Below, in pieces: positions 11,375 to 20,769 of a stretch of DNA of 64,000 nucleotides; position 1 is the stretch's first letter, and each line of letters opens with the position of its first letter. The notes beneath the pieces are model-generated. The model had not been told where the DNA came from and searched no databases. It saw only the letters and a program-made list of their open reading frames with translations. Source of the stretch: Petaurus breviceps papuanus (lineage: Eukaryota; Chordata; Mammalia; Diprotodontia; Petauridae); contig JAMXIF010000077.1 in assembly GCA_028583685.1 (NCBI GenBank), forward strand, positions 10,521,507 to 10,585,506, in the 5' to 3' direction. Both the position numbers and the translations under genes were made by a program.

Positions 11375-11640
11375 CTCTGGAATCATGTCCGATCCTTGCA
11401 TGGATTGTAGTTCTTGAATCTTTCAAAGTTGTTTTCCTTTATGATGTTGTTGTAGTTCATGGAAGTTTTTCGGGTTTCCTTGAAACCACTTTCTCCATCC
11501 TTTCTTATAGCACAGTAGTATTCTATCACATTTACAAAGCATGACTGATACAGATATTCCCCATTTGATGGTCGCCCTCTAAGTTTCCAGCTTTTCATCA
11601 CCCCAAAAAGAGATACTGCAATTGTTTAGTGCTTTTAAGG
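11375..11640 (-). mobile_element. L1 LINE 3' fragment, minus
   Basis: Matches the antisense of the marsupial L1 3' region seen elsewhere in this window: CTTATAGCACAGTAGTATTC, then CCCCATTTGATGG and CACCCCAAAAAGAGATAC. The corresponding stretch in the L1 at 32.3-34.3 kb reads ATAGCACAATACTATTCCAT and CCACAAAAAGAGCTAC. A 72-codon minus-strand ORF here is just L1 sequence. Confidence 0.7.
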
Positions 11641-11779
11641 ACCTCCGTCTTCTCATTTTTAAAAGACATTTTTTTTTTCTGATAATGCTCTATAACTACA
11701 GATTATGGAATCCACAATCTCAGGAAAATGAAAATTTCATGTTACTAAAAGGGTAAGGGGAAGATACATAATGGCAGGA

Positions 11780-12112
11780 TGTAAGATATTTCCAATAAAG
11801 AATGTCCCTCTTTGCCTCTGTCTCTTGAAATTCCTGGATTCCCTTCCAGACTCAGCTTTGGCATCACCATGTACACAAAGTCTTTCCTGTCCTTCACTTT
11901 CCCTTCTACCACTAGTTTCTAGGAGCTGTGTGTGGCCTTTCTGTGTAAGGTTACCTTGTACTTCGAACAGATTCTGTCTATGTCCAAATAAGTGACTGAT
12001 TACCTATTAGAATGTTAGTTCTTTGAAGCAGAAAATGTTTAATTTATCTTTGTATTGCCAGCAGAGTACCTAAAACATAGTAGGCACTTATTAAATGCTT
12101 ATTGATTGATAA
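11780..12112 (+). mobile_element. L2 LINE 3' end, plus
   Basis: Ends with the L2 terminus: TTAGAATGTTAGTTCTTTGA, then TTTATCTTTGTATTGCCAGC and CATAGTAGGCACTTATTAAA. Upstream it carries the usual L2 segment coding for the C-terminus of ORF2, broken. Confidence 0.8.
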
Positions 12113-12194
12113 AAGATGTTATTCAGGAAATACATGTCTGGAAAGGATGAGCCAGTCATGCAGAATGAGAAAGGAATGCTAGACAATCCAGGTA

Positions 12195-12462
12195 ATACAT
12201 GGAGGCTAACGTAGTACAATGGAGCTCCTAACTCCTATGGGCCTGGAGCCAGGAAGATCTAAGTTCAAACTAGGTCTCAGACTCCTAGCAGTTGGCTGAA
12301 CCTGGGCAAGCAAAATTAACTTCTGTTTGCCTCAGTTTTGTCGAATGTAAAATGGGGATGATAAAAGCACCTATCTCTCAAGGTTGTTGCAAGGATCAAA
12401 GGAGATTTTATTTGTAAAATGCTCAGCACAGTACCTGGAATGTAGTAAGCACTTAATACGTG
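12195..12462 (+). repeat. MIR/Mar1-type SINE, plus
   Basis: Shows GGGCCTGGAGCCAGGAAGAT, GTTTGCCTCAGTTTTGTCGA, GTAAAATGGGGATGATAAAA and AAGGTTGTTGCAAGGATCAA in MIR order, ending with an L2-like tail (CAGTACCTGGAATGTAGTAA). Confidence 0.8.
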
Positions 12463-12464
12463 TG

Positions 12465-14590
12465 TGTGTTTCCTTTCTTTCTTCCACTGGTACGTAAATA
12501 CTGTTACAACAGGCAGAGGGAAACCTCTGGCGTCTTGTGTGAATTCCTTGTGGTACATGTATAGATAGACAAGACTCACTGATAATTAAAAGGCGTAGAT
12601 GCATTATGATGTGTACTATTGAAGGGAATACCACATCAATATAATCACAGCTTGATTACAGTTTTAAAATGCAAGGTCTATGGAGAAAAAGAGAAATAGA
12701 ATTGTGTACTAGTGTACCTGGCAATTATTGTGATGCAAGTGCAGTTCCTTTCCCCTCTCCCACATAACATTATGTTTTCTACTAAGAACAAGAAATCAAA
12801 GAGCAAAGCTTTAAATCAGCACAGAATAACAAAGTTAATCTCAACAGAATGCCTCCCACAGATAAAGGGGAACAATCTTCCACCTATCCCCATGCTGCCC
12901 AGTATGAGAGGGACCAACTTCCAGCCAATTTACCTTAATCCTAGCAGAATACTATTCCTAATTCAATCTCTGAGGACAGGGGATGATCCACTCTAATTCC
13001 ACTTTTCCTCCCCAGCTGCTGTTGTTCTCCACCTCTGATGCTAAATCGGCTGCTTCTCCCCAGAGATGATGATATCTTCTCATGCTGGGCTTCCCTTCCA
13101 CTGAACTGCCTACATCTGCAAGACCCATCATTACCTCTTGTACTTTCTTCCTTAAGGATTGCTATCTTTCTTTTGTTACAAGGCCCTTTTCAAACATGCC
13201 TACAACTAATCACCGCATTTTTGAGTTCTTCTGTTAATCCTATAACTGTCTTGATTGATAGAGAAGAGAGCTTCCTGTCCCCTACTCCATAATTTCTGAA
13301 AAGCTTTCCAGATGTGTAAAATCTGCCAGAGTTGTCACTCCGCTGGCATAGCCTTTGAGAACTGGGGATAACCTCTACACTAAGATGAGATAACACATTA
13401 GGAATTTGTGGAGGATAGCCCGAGGCCTATCCTGAAACATGAAATCTACAAAATCCTGGAAGACCATCTATTGGCAAAGAGACAAAAATTAGACAAGAGA
13501 AGTCATAATCTGTAACAATGAAAAGAGCATTAATTTAAAGACATCATGTATTTATCATGTACCTGTACTTGTTTCTTTTACGTAATAAGAACTTAATTCT
13601 GACATGACAGAATGAGTGAATGAATGAATTTGAATAGAACTTTGTGTAGTTGGTACTACAAATCTGTTTTATAGATGTGGTATCTACCCTCAAGAGACAG
13701 GGTGAAAATATACCAAAAATATTAAACCCATGTATTGAAAGAATGTGAAAATTAAATCTCTAAGAAAGAATTATGCAAAGTTAAAACAAAGGGATTGATG
13801 TATCTTAGCTGTCTATGCCTTGTCAAACAACCAGATGGAATCTCAGAAAGCCCATCACTCATCTGGCTGTCTTATCTACATAAAATCAAACACCAGAATA
13901 TTTGGAAACATCCATGAGTGATGGAATTTCCCCCCTCGTATCCAGATGTTTTCTGCCTCCCAGCCACCTGCTTTAACAACCTATACCACTACTGTTTCAT
14001 AATTGGCACTTATTATAGAAATACAGCCCTCCTTTATCAGTCTGCAGCCTCTAAAATGCACCATATATTTCTACTGCCTGTATGCTCTATTATATGAAAG
14101 TAGCATTCCACTGAAAGCCACAATATTCATTCCATTTGATTTTCAATTTGTGAATCAAGTCTACATTTTTAACTTTCCCCATTTTAGTTGTTCCAACTAA
14201 ATCCAGTCCAATGTGATAACATGTATATATTTCTTCTCAGATTAATTATCATTACCAAGCATCCAAAAGCTGATTCCTAGGACTGTATTATTAGCGACAT
14301 ACACAAAGAAACTATTTTCAATGAACTTGGAAAGCCAAAAGCAGGAAGCATCTCATCTTGAAAGTTTTTTGTTATTTTCCCTCCTTTCCCCTTTTCACTA
14401 AATTTATTTCAATTCTCTCTTGACTGGTCTCCCCTCTGACTCAAAGCAAAAACCTTAAATTCTGCAGAATTATGCTGCTAACTTTCTCACCAACACTCAA
14501 GCAGATCAGAAAAACTTTGATATGAATTGCCTAATTTACATTAACCCTCCATCAAATTTTACTCACATAGGACATGTCAATTGTTTACAA
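12465..14590. other. No gene recognised
   Basis: Mixed sequence. 12,830-13,290 is pyrimidine-rich and carries frames of 94 and 84 codons without recognisable domains; it could be a much-decayed plus-strand L2, but I cannot place it. 13,400-14,580 looks single-copy. Confidence 0.35.
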
Positions 14591-14602
14591 TAAGTTTGCT
14601 CT

Positions 14603-14905
14603 GGGGCGGCCAGGTAGCACAGCGAGTAAGAGCACCGGCTCCAGTGTTGAGAAGACCTGGAGATCGAATCCGGGCTCAGACACTTAGCACCCACCCAGAA
14701 ACACCTGGCCGTGTAACCTTGAGCAAGTTACTTAACCCCAATTGCTTAGGGGCAGCCAGGTGGCTCAGCGAGTAAGAGCACCGGCCCCAGTGTCGGGATG
14801 ACCTGGATCGAATCCCGGGCTCAGATACTCAGCACCACACCCAGAAATAACTGGCCATGTAACCTTGAGCAAGTTACTTATTAACCCCGATTGCTTTAAA
14901 AAAAA
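14603..14905 (+). repeat. Dimeric SINE (two WSINE-like units inserted as one block)
   Basis: Two units, 14,603-14,748 and 14,749-14,905, each start GGGGC(G/A)GCCAGGT and carry AGCGAGTAAGAGCACCGGC, CGGGCTCAGA and TAACCTTGAGCAAGTTACTTA. The first ends in AATTGCTTA with no A-tail and passes straight into the second, which has the A-tail. One exact 11-bp duplication, AAGTTTGCTCT, flanks the whole pair (14,592-14,602 and 14,906-14,916), so both units entered together. Confidence 0.9.
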
Positions 14906-14984
14906 AAGTTTGCTCTAATCCAGCCCTGGGTTATCTTGGGGCTCTCATGAGTAACCCTACTGTGACTGTTCATCCAAGTCCACT

Positions 14985-15142
14985 ACTCTTCTTCTCTTCC
15001 TTTCCTTTCTCTCCTCTCCCCTCTAAATCCCCCTCCCCTCCTTTTATCTCCCCTCTTCCTGCTTCTCTTTCCCTTTCCCTTTTTCTCACCTTCCCTCTCC
15101 TTTCCTCTTCCTCTGTCTTGTCCCCTCTTTTTCCCACACCTT
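14985..15142. repeat. Long polypyrimidine tract
   Basis: About 155 bases that are almost entirely C and T on the plus strand (TCCTTTCC, CTCCCCTC and CCCTTTCCC units), broken by only a few purines. ORFs on both strands here are low-complexity artefacts. Confidence 0.9.
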
Positions 15143-15197
15143 TCCTGTGGAAGCTTAAAATCAGTCACATGTAGAAGTTATTAGAAGTGCATTCATA

Positions 15198-15550
15198 ACT
15201 ATGCCCACAGGGCTATAAAAAAAGTGCATACCTTTTGACCCAGCAATACCACTTCTAGGGCCGTATCCCAAAGAGATCATAGAAGGGGGAGGAGGAAGCA
15301 AAATACTTGCTCTCTCCCTTCTGTGTTTTGTTTTGTCCCTTCTTTCTCATTGCTCACTCCATTGGTTATAATCCTTCTTTACAACCTGACTAATGTTTAA
15401 TGTGAAGGTATTTGTAGAACCTATATTTGACTGCATGCTGTCATGGGGGGCACCAGGGGGAGGAGAGGGAAGGGGAGAAAATTTGAAACCCAAGGGATAG
15501 TGGAACTGAAAGTTGTAAACTAAAAGTAAATTAAAAAAATTTTTTTTTAA
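15198..15550 (+). mobile_element. 5'-truncated L1 LINE 3' end, plus, with 15-bp target-site duplication
   Basis: Begins ACTATGCCCACAGGGC, passes CCTTTTGACCCAGCAATACC and GTATCCCAAAGAGATCATAG, then jumps to the terminal L1 3' UTR (GGTTATAATCCTTCTTTACA; GGGGAGAAAATTTGAAAC; GTTGTAAACTAAAAGTAAAT) and ends in A/T-rich tail. AGAAGTGCATTCATA is repeated exactly on both sides (15,183-15,197; 15,551-15,565). The copy lacks an internal stretch of the L1 3' region. Confidence 0.9.
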
Positions 15551-15629
15551 AGAAGTGCATTCATACCCTGGCCTATTTATGTGCTTCCCTGCCAATTCAG
15601 GCTGTTAAAGGGAAATTATTGAGAGTTCA

Positions 15630-15712
15630 TTGGCAGCCTGGCATATTTGACAGAGTGCTTGGTTTGGCATAAGGATGGCCTGGACTCAAATTTATCTGTA
15701 ATTCTCCCTAGC
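15630..15712 (+). repeat. MIR-type SINE fragment, plus
   Basis: Contains GACAGAGTGCTTGGTTTGGC and CCTGGACTCAAATTTATCTG. It is cut by the following Mar1. Confidence 0.55.
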
Positions 15713-15942
15713 TATAAAGTGTCCAACTCTTTGTGATCCCATTTGGGGTTTTCTTGGCAAAGATACTAGACTGGGTTGTCATTTCCTTCTCCAGCTCATT
15801 TTACAGTTGAAGAACTGAGGTAAACAGGGTTAAATGACTTGCCCAAGGTCATACAGCTAGTAAACGTCTGAGGCCAGATTTAAACTCATGAAGATGAGTC
15901 TTCCTGATTCTAAGCCCAGTGCTCTATCCACTGCAACACTGG
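15713..15942 (-). repeat. Mar1 CORE-SINE, minus
   Basis: Antisense Mar1: CCCATTTGGGGTTTTCTTGG, TTCCTTCTCCAGCTCATTTT, ACTTGCCCAAGGTCATACAG and GTGCTCTATCCACTGCAACA. Confidence 0.9.
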
Positions 15943-16273
15943 GAGAACTATTTTGCCTCTACAATCCTTGGGCAATTCTCTACAATTTCTCTGCAATTTC
16001 ATTAAGGGATGAAAATCTGCAATGCAAGAGAATGCCTCACATTAATGAGATCAATAGCTTTGAATATTTATAAGGCTGTGGGTTTGAGCATACCTTAACA
16101 CTGGGTGAACAATAAAGTATTTAAGGTATCCAAGCTCTGGAGTAAGCATTTCTCTGAAAACTGTCCAAAGATCTTATGTGAAAGATGCTGTATAGATGTG
16201 TCAACTTGATTATATTATGACAATTTAAATCCAAATTTTAGTCATTAGAATATTGTTGAAAAGTGACTAAATT

Positions 16274-16391
16274 GGGGCGGCTAGGTGGCCCNNNNNNNNN
16301 NNNNNNNNNNNNNNNNNNNNNNNNNNNNNNNNNNNNNNNNNNNNNNNNNNNNNNNNNNNNNNNNNNNNNNNNNNNNNNNNNNNNNNNNNNN
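16274..16391 (+). repeat. WSINE1-like SINE running into an assembly gap
   Basis: GGGGCGGCTAGGTGGCCC at 16,274-16,291 is the SINE head. The next 100 bases (16,292-16,391) are N. AAATT flanks both sides (before 16,274 and just after the gap), which would suit a short target-site duplication. The hidden sequence is then probably the rest of one SINE. Confidence 0.7.
16292..16391. other. Assembly gap (100 N)
   Basis: Exactly 100 N, a length commonly used for gaps of unknown size. Confidence 0.99.
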
Positions 16392-17318
16392 CAAATTAGA
16401 CATATGAGCTTCAATTTATAAATATTTTCTTTAGAACTTAAATCACCAAGATGAAAAAAAATCACAAAGGAAATGTACAAAACCACTTTCTCCCAACAGA
16501 GCTGCAGAAAAGAAAAAAAAAACATCTTGAAACATTGGACTACAGAAAACATTTGCATTTTGTAAGCTGCATTATTTATAGACATAGTGCTGCAACCTCT
16601 CATCCCCATCTAGGAGTTTATTTTAAATCTATAAGATTTACAAAACAAAAGTAAGAGAAACATGTGTTGAGCCATAAATAAATACTGCAAGTGAGCTTCT
16701 GTATTCTTTTACCCTTATACTATTTTCATCATTTCTGACACCAAGACGTTCTGCAGGGAGCAAGAAAAACCTATCCTAATGTAACTAGTTAAACAGTGGC
16801 TGCAAAGTCAGTCACAAAAAACAGGGAAATGGTTTTGATTTCCATTCTGCCTTAAGGTCACTCTTAGGTCCCATTTAACCCAGATTCCATTTTCCTGTAT
16901 TTTAATAAAATCTGTAGAGGAAATTTAAGTAACAGCTGTAGAAAGAATCTGATCTAGGGGAGCACAAGCAATTGTCACTTGCGCATTCATCTTCTGGTGA
17001 TGAATAAGCAAATGGCTGAAAAAAGAAGCCCTCTTCTGAGCGAGATAAAGGCAAGAAAATAAATAAATAAATCTGCCTCCCAAACTTGGATGATGAGAGA
17101 GGAAGGGAGGAAGTTGGGGACCTTGGAATGGAAAAGTCTCTGCTCGGTGCAAGACCAAGAACAGTAACTTAGAGACTCTAGAATGAGTTTTATTTTGAAC
17201 AGTATGGCCAGCGATTTGGGAATAATGGTCTGGCTGGAGTTTATTATAACTATAGGGACAAGAAGTGAAATATCATCAGCCATCACATCAATCAAACCAA
17301 AGAAACATCTAAGAGGTG
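16392..17318. other. No gene recognised
   Basis: Low-repeat sequence. Overlapping frames at 16,451-16,654 and 16,925-17,295 have no recognisable domain. An ATAAATAAATAAAT run lies near 17,060. Confidence 0.4.
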
Positions 17319-17400
17319 AGAGCTAGATGTAGTCACCGCTTAACATTATTTGTCTCACTTTCCTCATCTGTAAAATAGGGATAAAACAATAGCACCTACC
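17319..17400 (+). repeat. MIR-type SINE fragment, plus
   Basis: TCTCACTTTCCTCATCTGTA, then AAATAGGGATAAAACAATAG and CACCTACC: the middle of a MIR. It abuts the CpG island on its right. Confidence 0.7.
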
Positions 17401-17439
17401 TGTGACAGTAGTTGGGTTGACAAGTTGACACCATGTTGG

Positions 17440-17800
17440 TAAAGAAATTTGTAGGGTTCCCCCACCGGAAGTGGTTCTTTCTTTTCTCTCCCACAATGCC
17501 TTGTGCGCTGGGGCGGGACAGAACCGCCTCACCCGCTGACACAAACACGTTCAGGACTCTCCACCACTCACCGGGCTGAGGGGGGAGGTCTGGGAGGGAG
17601 CAGAGATCACTGGCCCGGCCCCGCCCTCCGAGACCCCGCCCAGAATGGGGACGGTGGGGGGGAGGGGAAGGGGGGAATGGGAGTGGTTTATGAAAAGACT
17701 AGACTTGTCCCTTGCTCCAGAGAAGCCTTTGACGTCATTGGTTCCTTTGCCTGGGGCACGTAGGCCCACGCTGAGAGAACAAAACCATTAGAGAAACACC
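17440..17800. promoter_or_regulatory. Isolated CpG island with promoter-like motif set
   Basis: The only clearly GC-rich, CpG-dense stretch in the window: about 17 CpGs counted by eye in roughly 340 bp, while the flanks have almost none. Motifs in order are ACCGGAAGTGG (ETS/GABP type, 17,464-17,474), CCCACAATGCCTTGTGCGC (ZNF143-like, 17,490-17,508), GGGGCGGGAC and two CCCCGCCC GC boxes, and TGACGTCATTGG (CRE merged with an inverted CCAAT box, 17,730-17,741). No TATA box is evident. This combination is usual for broad, often bidirectional housekeeping or lncRNA promoters. No gene could be tied to it. It could also be the promoter of a gene whose exons lie outside the window, or a decayed promoter. 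Confidence 0.7.
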
Positions 17801-17811
17801 GCTATGACTGA

Positions 17812-17883
17812 GAAGCTTGGAGGGAGCTTCCAAAATCACAGGAGAAAGAATATGAAGAACTGACGGAGGAAGATTTTCAAAAG
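17812..17883 (+). other. Short coding-like stretch of unknown origin
   Basis: A 24-codon acidic frame (ending EYEELTEEDFQK, then a stop and KEEASE) immediately downstream of the CpG island. A stop lies directly before it. The EELTEEDF pattern recalls the acidic tail of pogo/Tigger transposase-derived proteins, but the stretch is too short to assign. It may be a pseudogene scrap or chance. Confidence 0.15.
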
Positions 17884-17940
17884 TAGAAAGAGGAGGCCTC
17901 TGAATAAAAAGCACAGAGCTATCCTAATCAAGGGGGGGAA

Positions 17941-18090
17941 ATTATATATATATACATATATATACACACACATATGTGTATATATACATATACACACATA
18001 TGTGTATATATACATATGTGTATATATACATATATGTATAACACATGCTTTTATATATAATACACACACACACATATATATATATATATT
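17941..18090. repeat. Compound (TA)n/(TATG)n/(CA)n microsatellite
   Basis: About 150 bases of alternating purine/pyrimidine sequence ending in a T-run. The minus-strand 79-codon ORF over it (17,836-18,075) is an artefact. Confidence 0.95.
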
Positions 18091-18099
18091 TTTTTTTTT

Positions 18100-19280
18100 T
18101 TAAAGAAGAGAAGCGTGGAAGAAAGGCTACAAAAGCAATAATAAAGGGGGGAAAAAAGAGAGTTAGCCTCTTTGGAAAGACAACCTTGCTCAGGTTATAA
18201 TATTTTTATTTCTGAGCTCTCTAAGGAAGCAACAGGGATTTCATCCATCACAGGAAATGATGAAGCTCTTAAATGCAGGGCAGAAAACACGTCATTATCT
18301 AGGAGGCAGGTGTAACTTGCCAAGGATGATCAAATTCGTTAGGCAAATGAAATTAAATGGTGGCCAGAAAAAAAATGCTTGAAATTGGGACTGGAAGATC
18401 TCTTACCTTTGAGGAAGTTAAAAGACAAAATTGGAAAACATCTGTTGATGTTTGCTTCTTCATGCTGAATAGGATAAATGCTCCAGAACCAGTCAGGTCT
18501 CCCACTGGGAAAGACTGTGGCAGAATTTGTGAGAGTGATGTTGGCCAACATTTTATATTAATCTCTTTTTGTTAACACGTGGACTTAAGCCATTTTGCAG
18601 ACATGTTTTGTCTTAGCACCTAGCTGTGGGTGCTCAGCTGGTACAGACTCAGTCTAAATTTAGATATGTTTGCTTTCAGAACTACTGAATACCCAAAACA
18701 TTCCTCTAGGTGTATGAGGGATTAATTTTGCCCTTAGATAAAGATGAGTCAAACTGTGAAATAGTTTGGATGCTGGAGGATGACAAGAAATTATTCTAAT
18801 GAGGAAACAAGCATTTGCTTTTCTCAAATTGTCTTAAATTATAAAAGCCACAGTGGTCTAAGCTATCGCTGTTATGTATTTTTAAAGAATAGGGAACTGA
18901 CCTAGGTAAATTTCAATTCCTAGTTAAGTTCTAATTCCTAGGTAATATTAGCCGGCATAATATTCAGAGATGATGAGTGGACACACATACAATTGCAGAT
19001 TTTATTTGTGACTTTAAAAACAACAACAACAATAAAAAAAAAAACTACTGATGGATTTGTGAATGTTTCCAGCCATCTTTTTGTGTGTGTGTGAAATAAA
19101 GATTGTCAACTGTGTGCACCTTGGTGTTTATATTACAGTGAACAAAATCTAATGCATTCTACCTAATTTGCGTTCTTAAATATGTTCTAAAAACAGTTAT
19201 AGTTTTTTTTTCTTTTAGCAAGTATTAGGTTTTCCTTAAAAAGAAATTTGTGAACTTCCAAGTGTTAAATACTGGTAACT
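18100..19280. other. No gene recognised
   Basis: Low-repeat sequence. Facing frames of about 70 codons on both strands at 18,339-18,575 have no domain. An A-rich stretch with CAACAACAA lies near 19,020. Confidence 0.4.
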
Positions 19281-19290
19281 ATTATTATCA

Positions 19291-19513
19291 GCTAGGTGGT
19301 ACAGTGGATAGAATGTTAAACTTGGAATCAGGAAGACATCCTGGGCTCTGACACTATGTGACCTTGGGCAAGTCATTAACTGCCTCATTTCCTTATCTGT
19401 AAAAATGAGCCAGAAAAGGCAATGGTAAACCATTCCACTATATTTGCCAAGAAAACCCCAAAATTGGGTCACAGAGTCAGACATGAATAAAACTACCAAA
19501 CATCTCCAACAGC
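19291..19513 (+). repeat. Mar1 CORE-SINE, plus, with target-site duplication
   Basis: GCTAGGTGGTACAGTGGATA head, TGTGACCTTGGGCAAGTCAT core, TGCCAAGAAAACCCCAAAAT tail. ATTATTATCA flanks it on both sides (19,281-19,290; 19,514-19,523). Confidence 0.9.
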
Positions 19514-19550
19514 ATTATTATCAATAAGCCTTTATTGCCTATAAATCAAC

Positions 19551-19576
19551 AGTCATTTAAGTACTTATATATCAAT
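19551..19576 (+). repeat. 26-bp direct repeat, copy 1
   Basis: Identical to 20,575-20,600 over 26 bases, with near-identity extending about 10 bases further upstream (ATAAATCAAC against ATAAGTCAGC). The sequence starts AGTCATTTAA and ends ATATATCAAT. Confidence 0.9.
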
Positions 19577-19665
19577 TAAAATCATTTATTAAATGCCAGT
19601 TATGGTGCTGGGTTACTAAAGCAAAAGTACAACCAGTCTGTATCCCAAAAAAAGAAATTATTCTT
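19577..19665 (-). mobile_element. L2 LINE 3' end, minus
   Basis: ATCATTTATTAAATGCCAGT, then TATGGTGCTGGGTTACTAAA: a diverged antisense L2 terminus. Confidence 0.6.
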
Positions 19666-20317
19666 TCTAGCTGCAAAGATACTTTAAAAAAAAAATAGTG
19701 TACTTTACATGGGGGAAAAATGACTATATGTGGGGGGATTGAGGGATAGGGATGTGACCTGTAATTTCACTGGTTTAGGGAATTTAGGGGCAAGGAAAAT
19801 CCATCTCCCAAATGGAGGTTGGCACTTATTTTTCAACTTATAGTCTTACTGAGTTACTGAGAGCAGTACAAATTTAAATGACTTTCCCAGAGTGGTTAAA
19901 CTTCTTTTCAGCTCTTGTGTGTCAAGGCAGGAATTCTCCTCCTGTCTTCCTGCTTTAGTCATAAGCTCTCCATTCCAAACACCATGCTTTCTCTTCTACA
20001 TGTAGTAATTAGGCACAGAATAAATAAAAGGCAACTGGAAGTGCAGATAGATGCTGTCTGCTAGGGAGCTCCTAGAAAGTTTTGTACACATGATTGCCCT
20101 TGAATTAGGGATTCTGAGAGACACAAGTAATGAGGAAGTGTATTCCAGGCATGGGAGAATGGGAGTCAGTATAAACTTCAGACCTGGTACTTTGCAAGAC
20201 TCTAGTCTTAACAGAATAAAAAATGAAATATTTCCTGCCCTCCACAAATCCGTTGGGGGGACAATATCAACACATATGTGCAAAAATTATGTAGCCAAAA
20301 TATAAACAAACTGAATA

Positions 20318-20567
20318 TTTTGTTGTTGTTCATTCATTTTTCAGTCATACCTGACTCTTTGTGACCCCACTTGGGGTTTTCTTGGCAAAGATACTGAAGT
20401 GGTTTGCTATTTCTTTCTCCGGTTCATTTTTCAAATGAGGACATTGAGGCAGAATCCAATGACTTGCCCAGAGTCACAAAGCTAGTAAGTACCTGAGGCC
20501 AAATTTAAATTCAGGAAGATTCATCTTCCTGACTCCAGACCTGGCACTCTATCTAGCACACTACATA
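20318..20567 (-). repeat. Mar1 CORE-SINE, minus
   Basis: Antisense Mar1 with GTTGTTGTTCATTCATTTTT tail, CCCCACTTGGGGTTTTCTTG, TGACTTGCCCAGAGTCACAA and a head ending ACTCTATCTAGCACAC. Confidence 0.9.
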
Positions 20568-20574
20568 AGTCAGC

Positions 20575-20600
20575 AGTCATTTAAGTACTTATATATCAAT
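20575..20600 (+). repeat. 26-bp direct repeat, copy 2
   Basis: Second copy of the 19,551-19,576 sequence, 1,024 bp downstream and directly beyond the 5' end of an antisense Mar1. Confidence 0.9.
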
Positions 20601-20769
20601 TTATACATACCAAAGTAAGTATGCAATTTATACATAAGAAAGTAAGTATAGATGTCAATAAATGCTCAGCTGTAATATGAATAGGGGGAAGGTAAGTTAC
20701 AAATCTAAGCTCTATGGTGAGTCTAACACAGCAGAGGAAAAAGATTGTAATGGAGAATCAGAGTTGAAA

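Noticed and set aside
17503-17763. 86-codon ORF inside the CpG island as a protein
   Set aside because: GC-rich sequence has few stops in all frames; the opposite strand has a similar frame (17,551-17,769). No domain is seen.
17836-18075. Cysteine/isoleucine-rich peptide as a possible secreted toxin-like protein
   Set aside because: It is a translation of the TA/TATG microsatellite.
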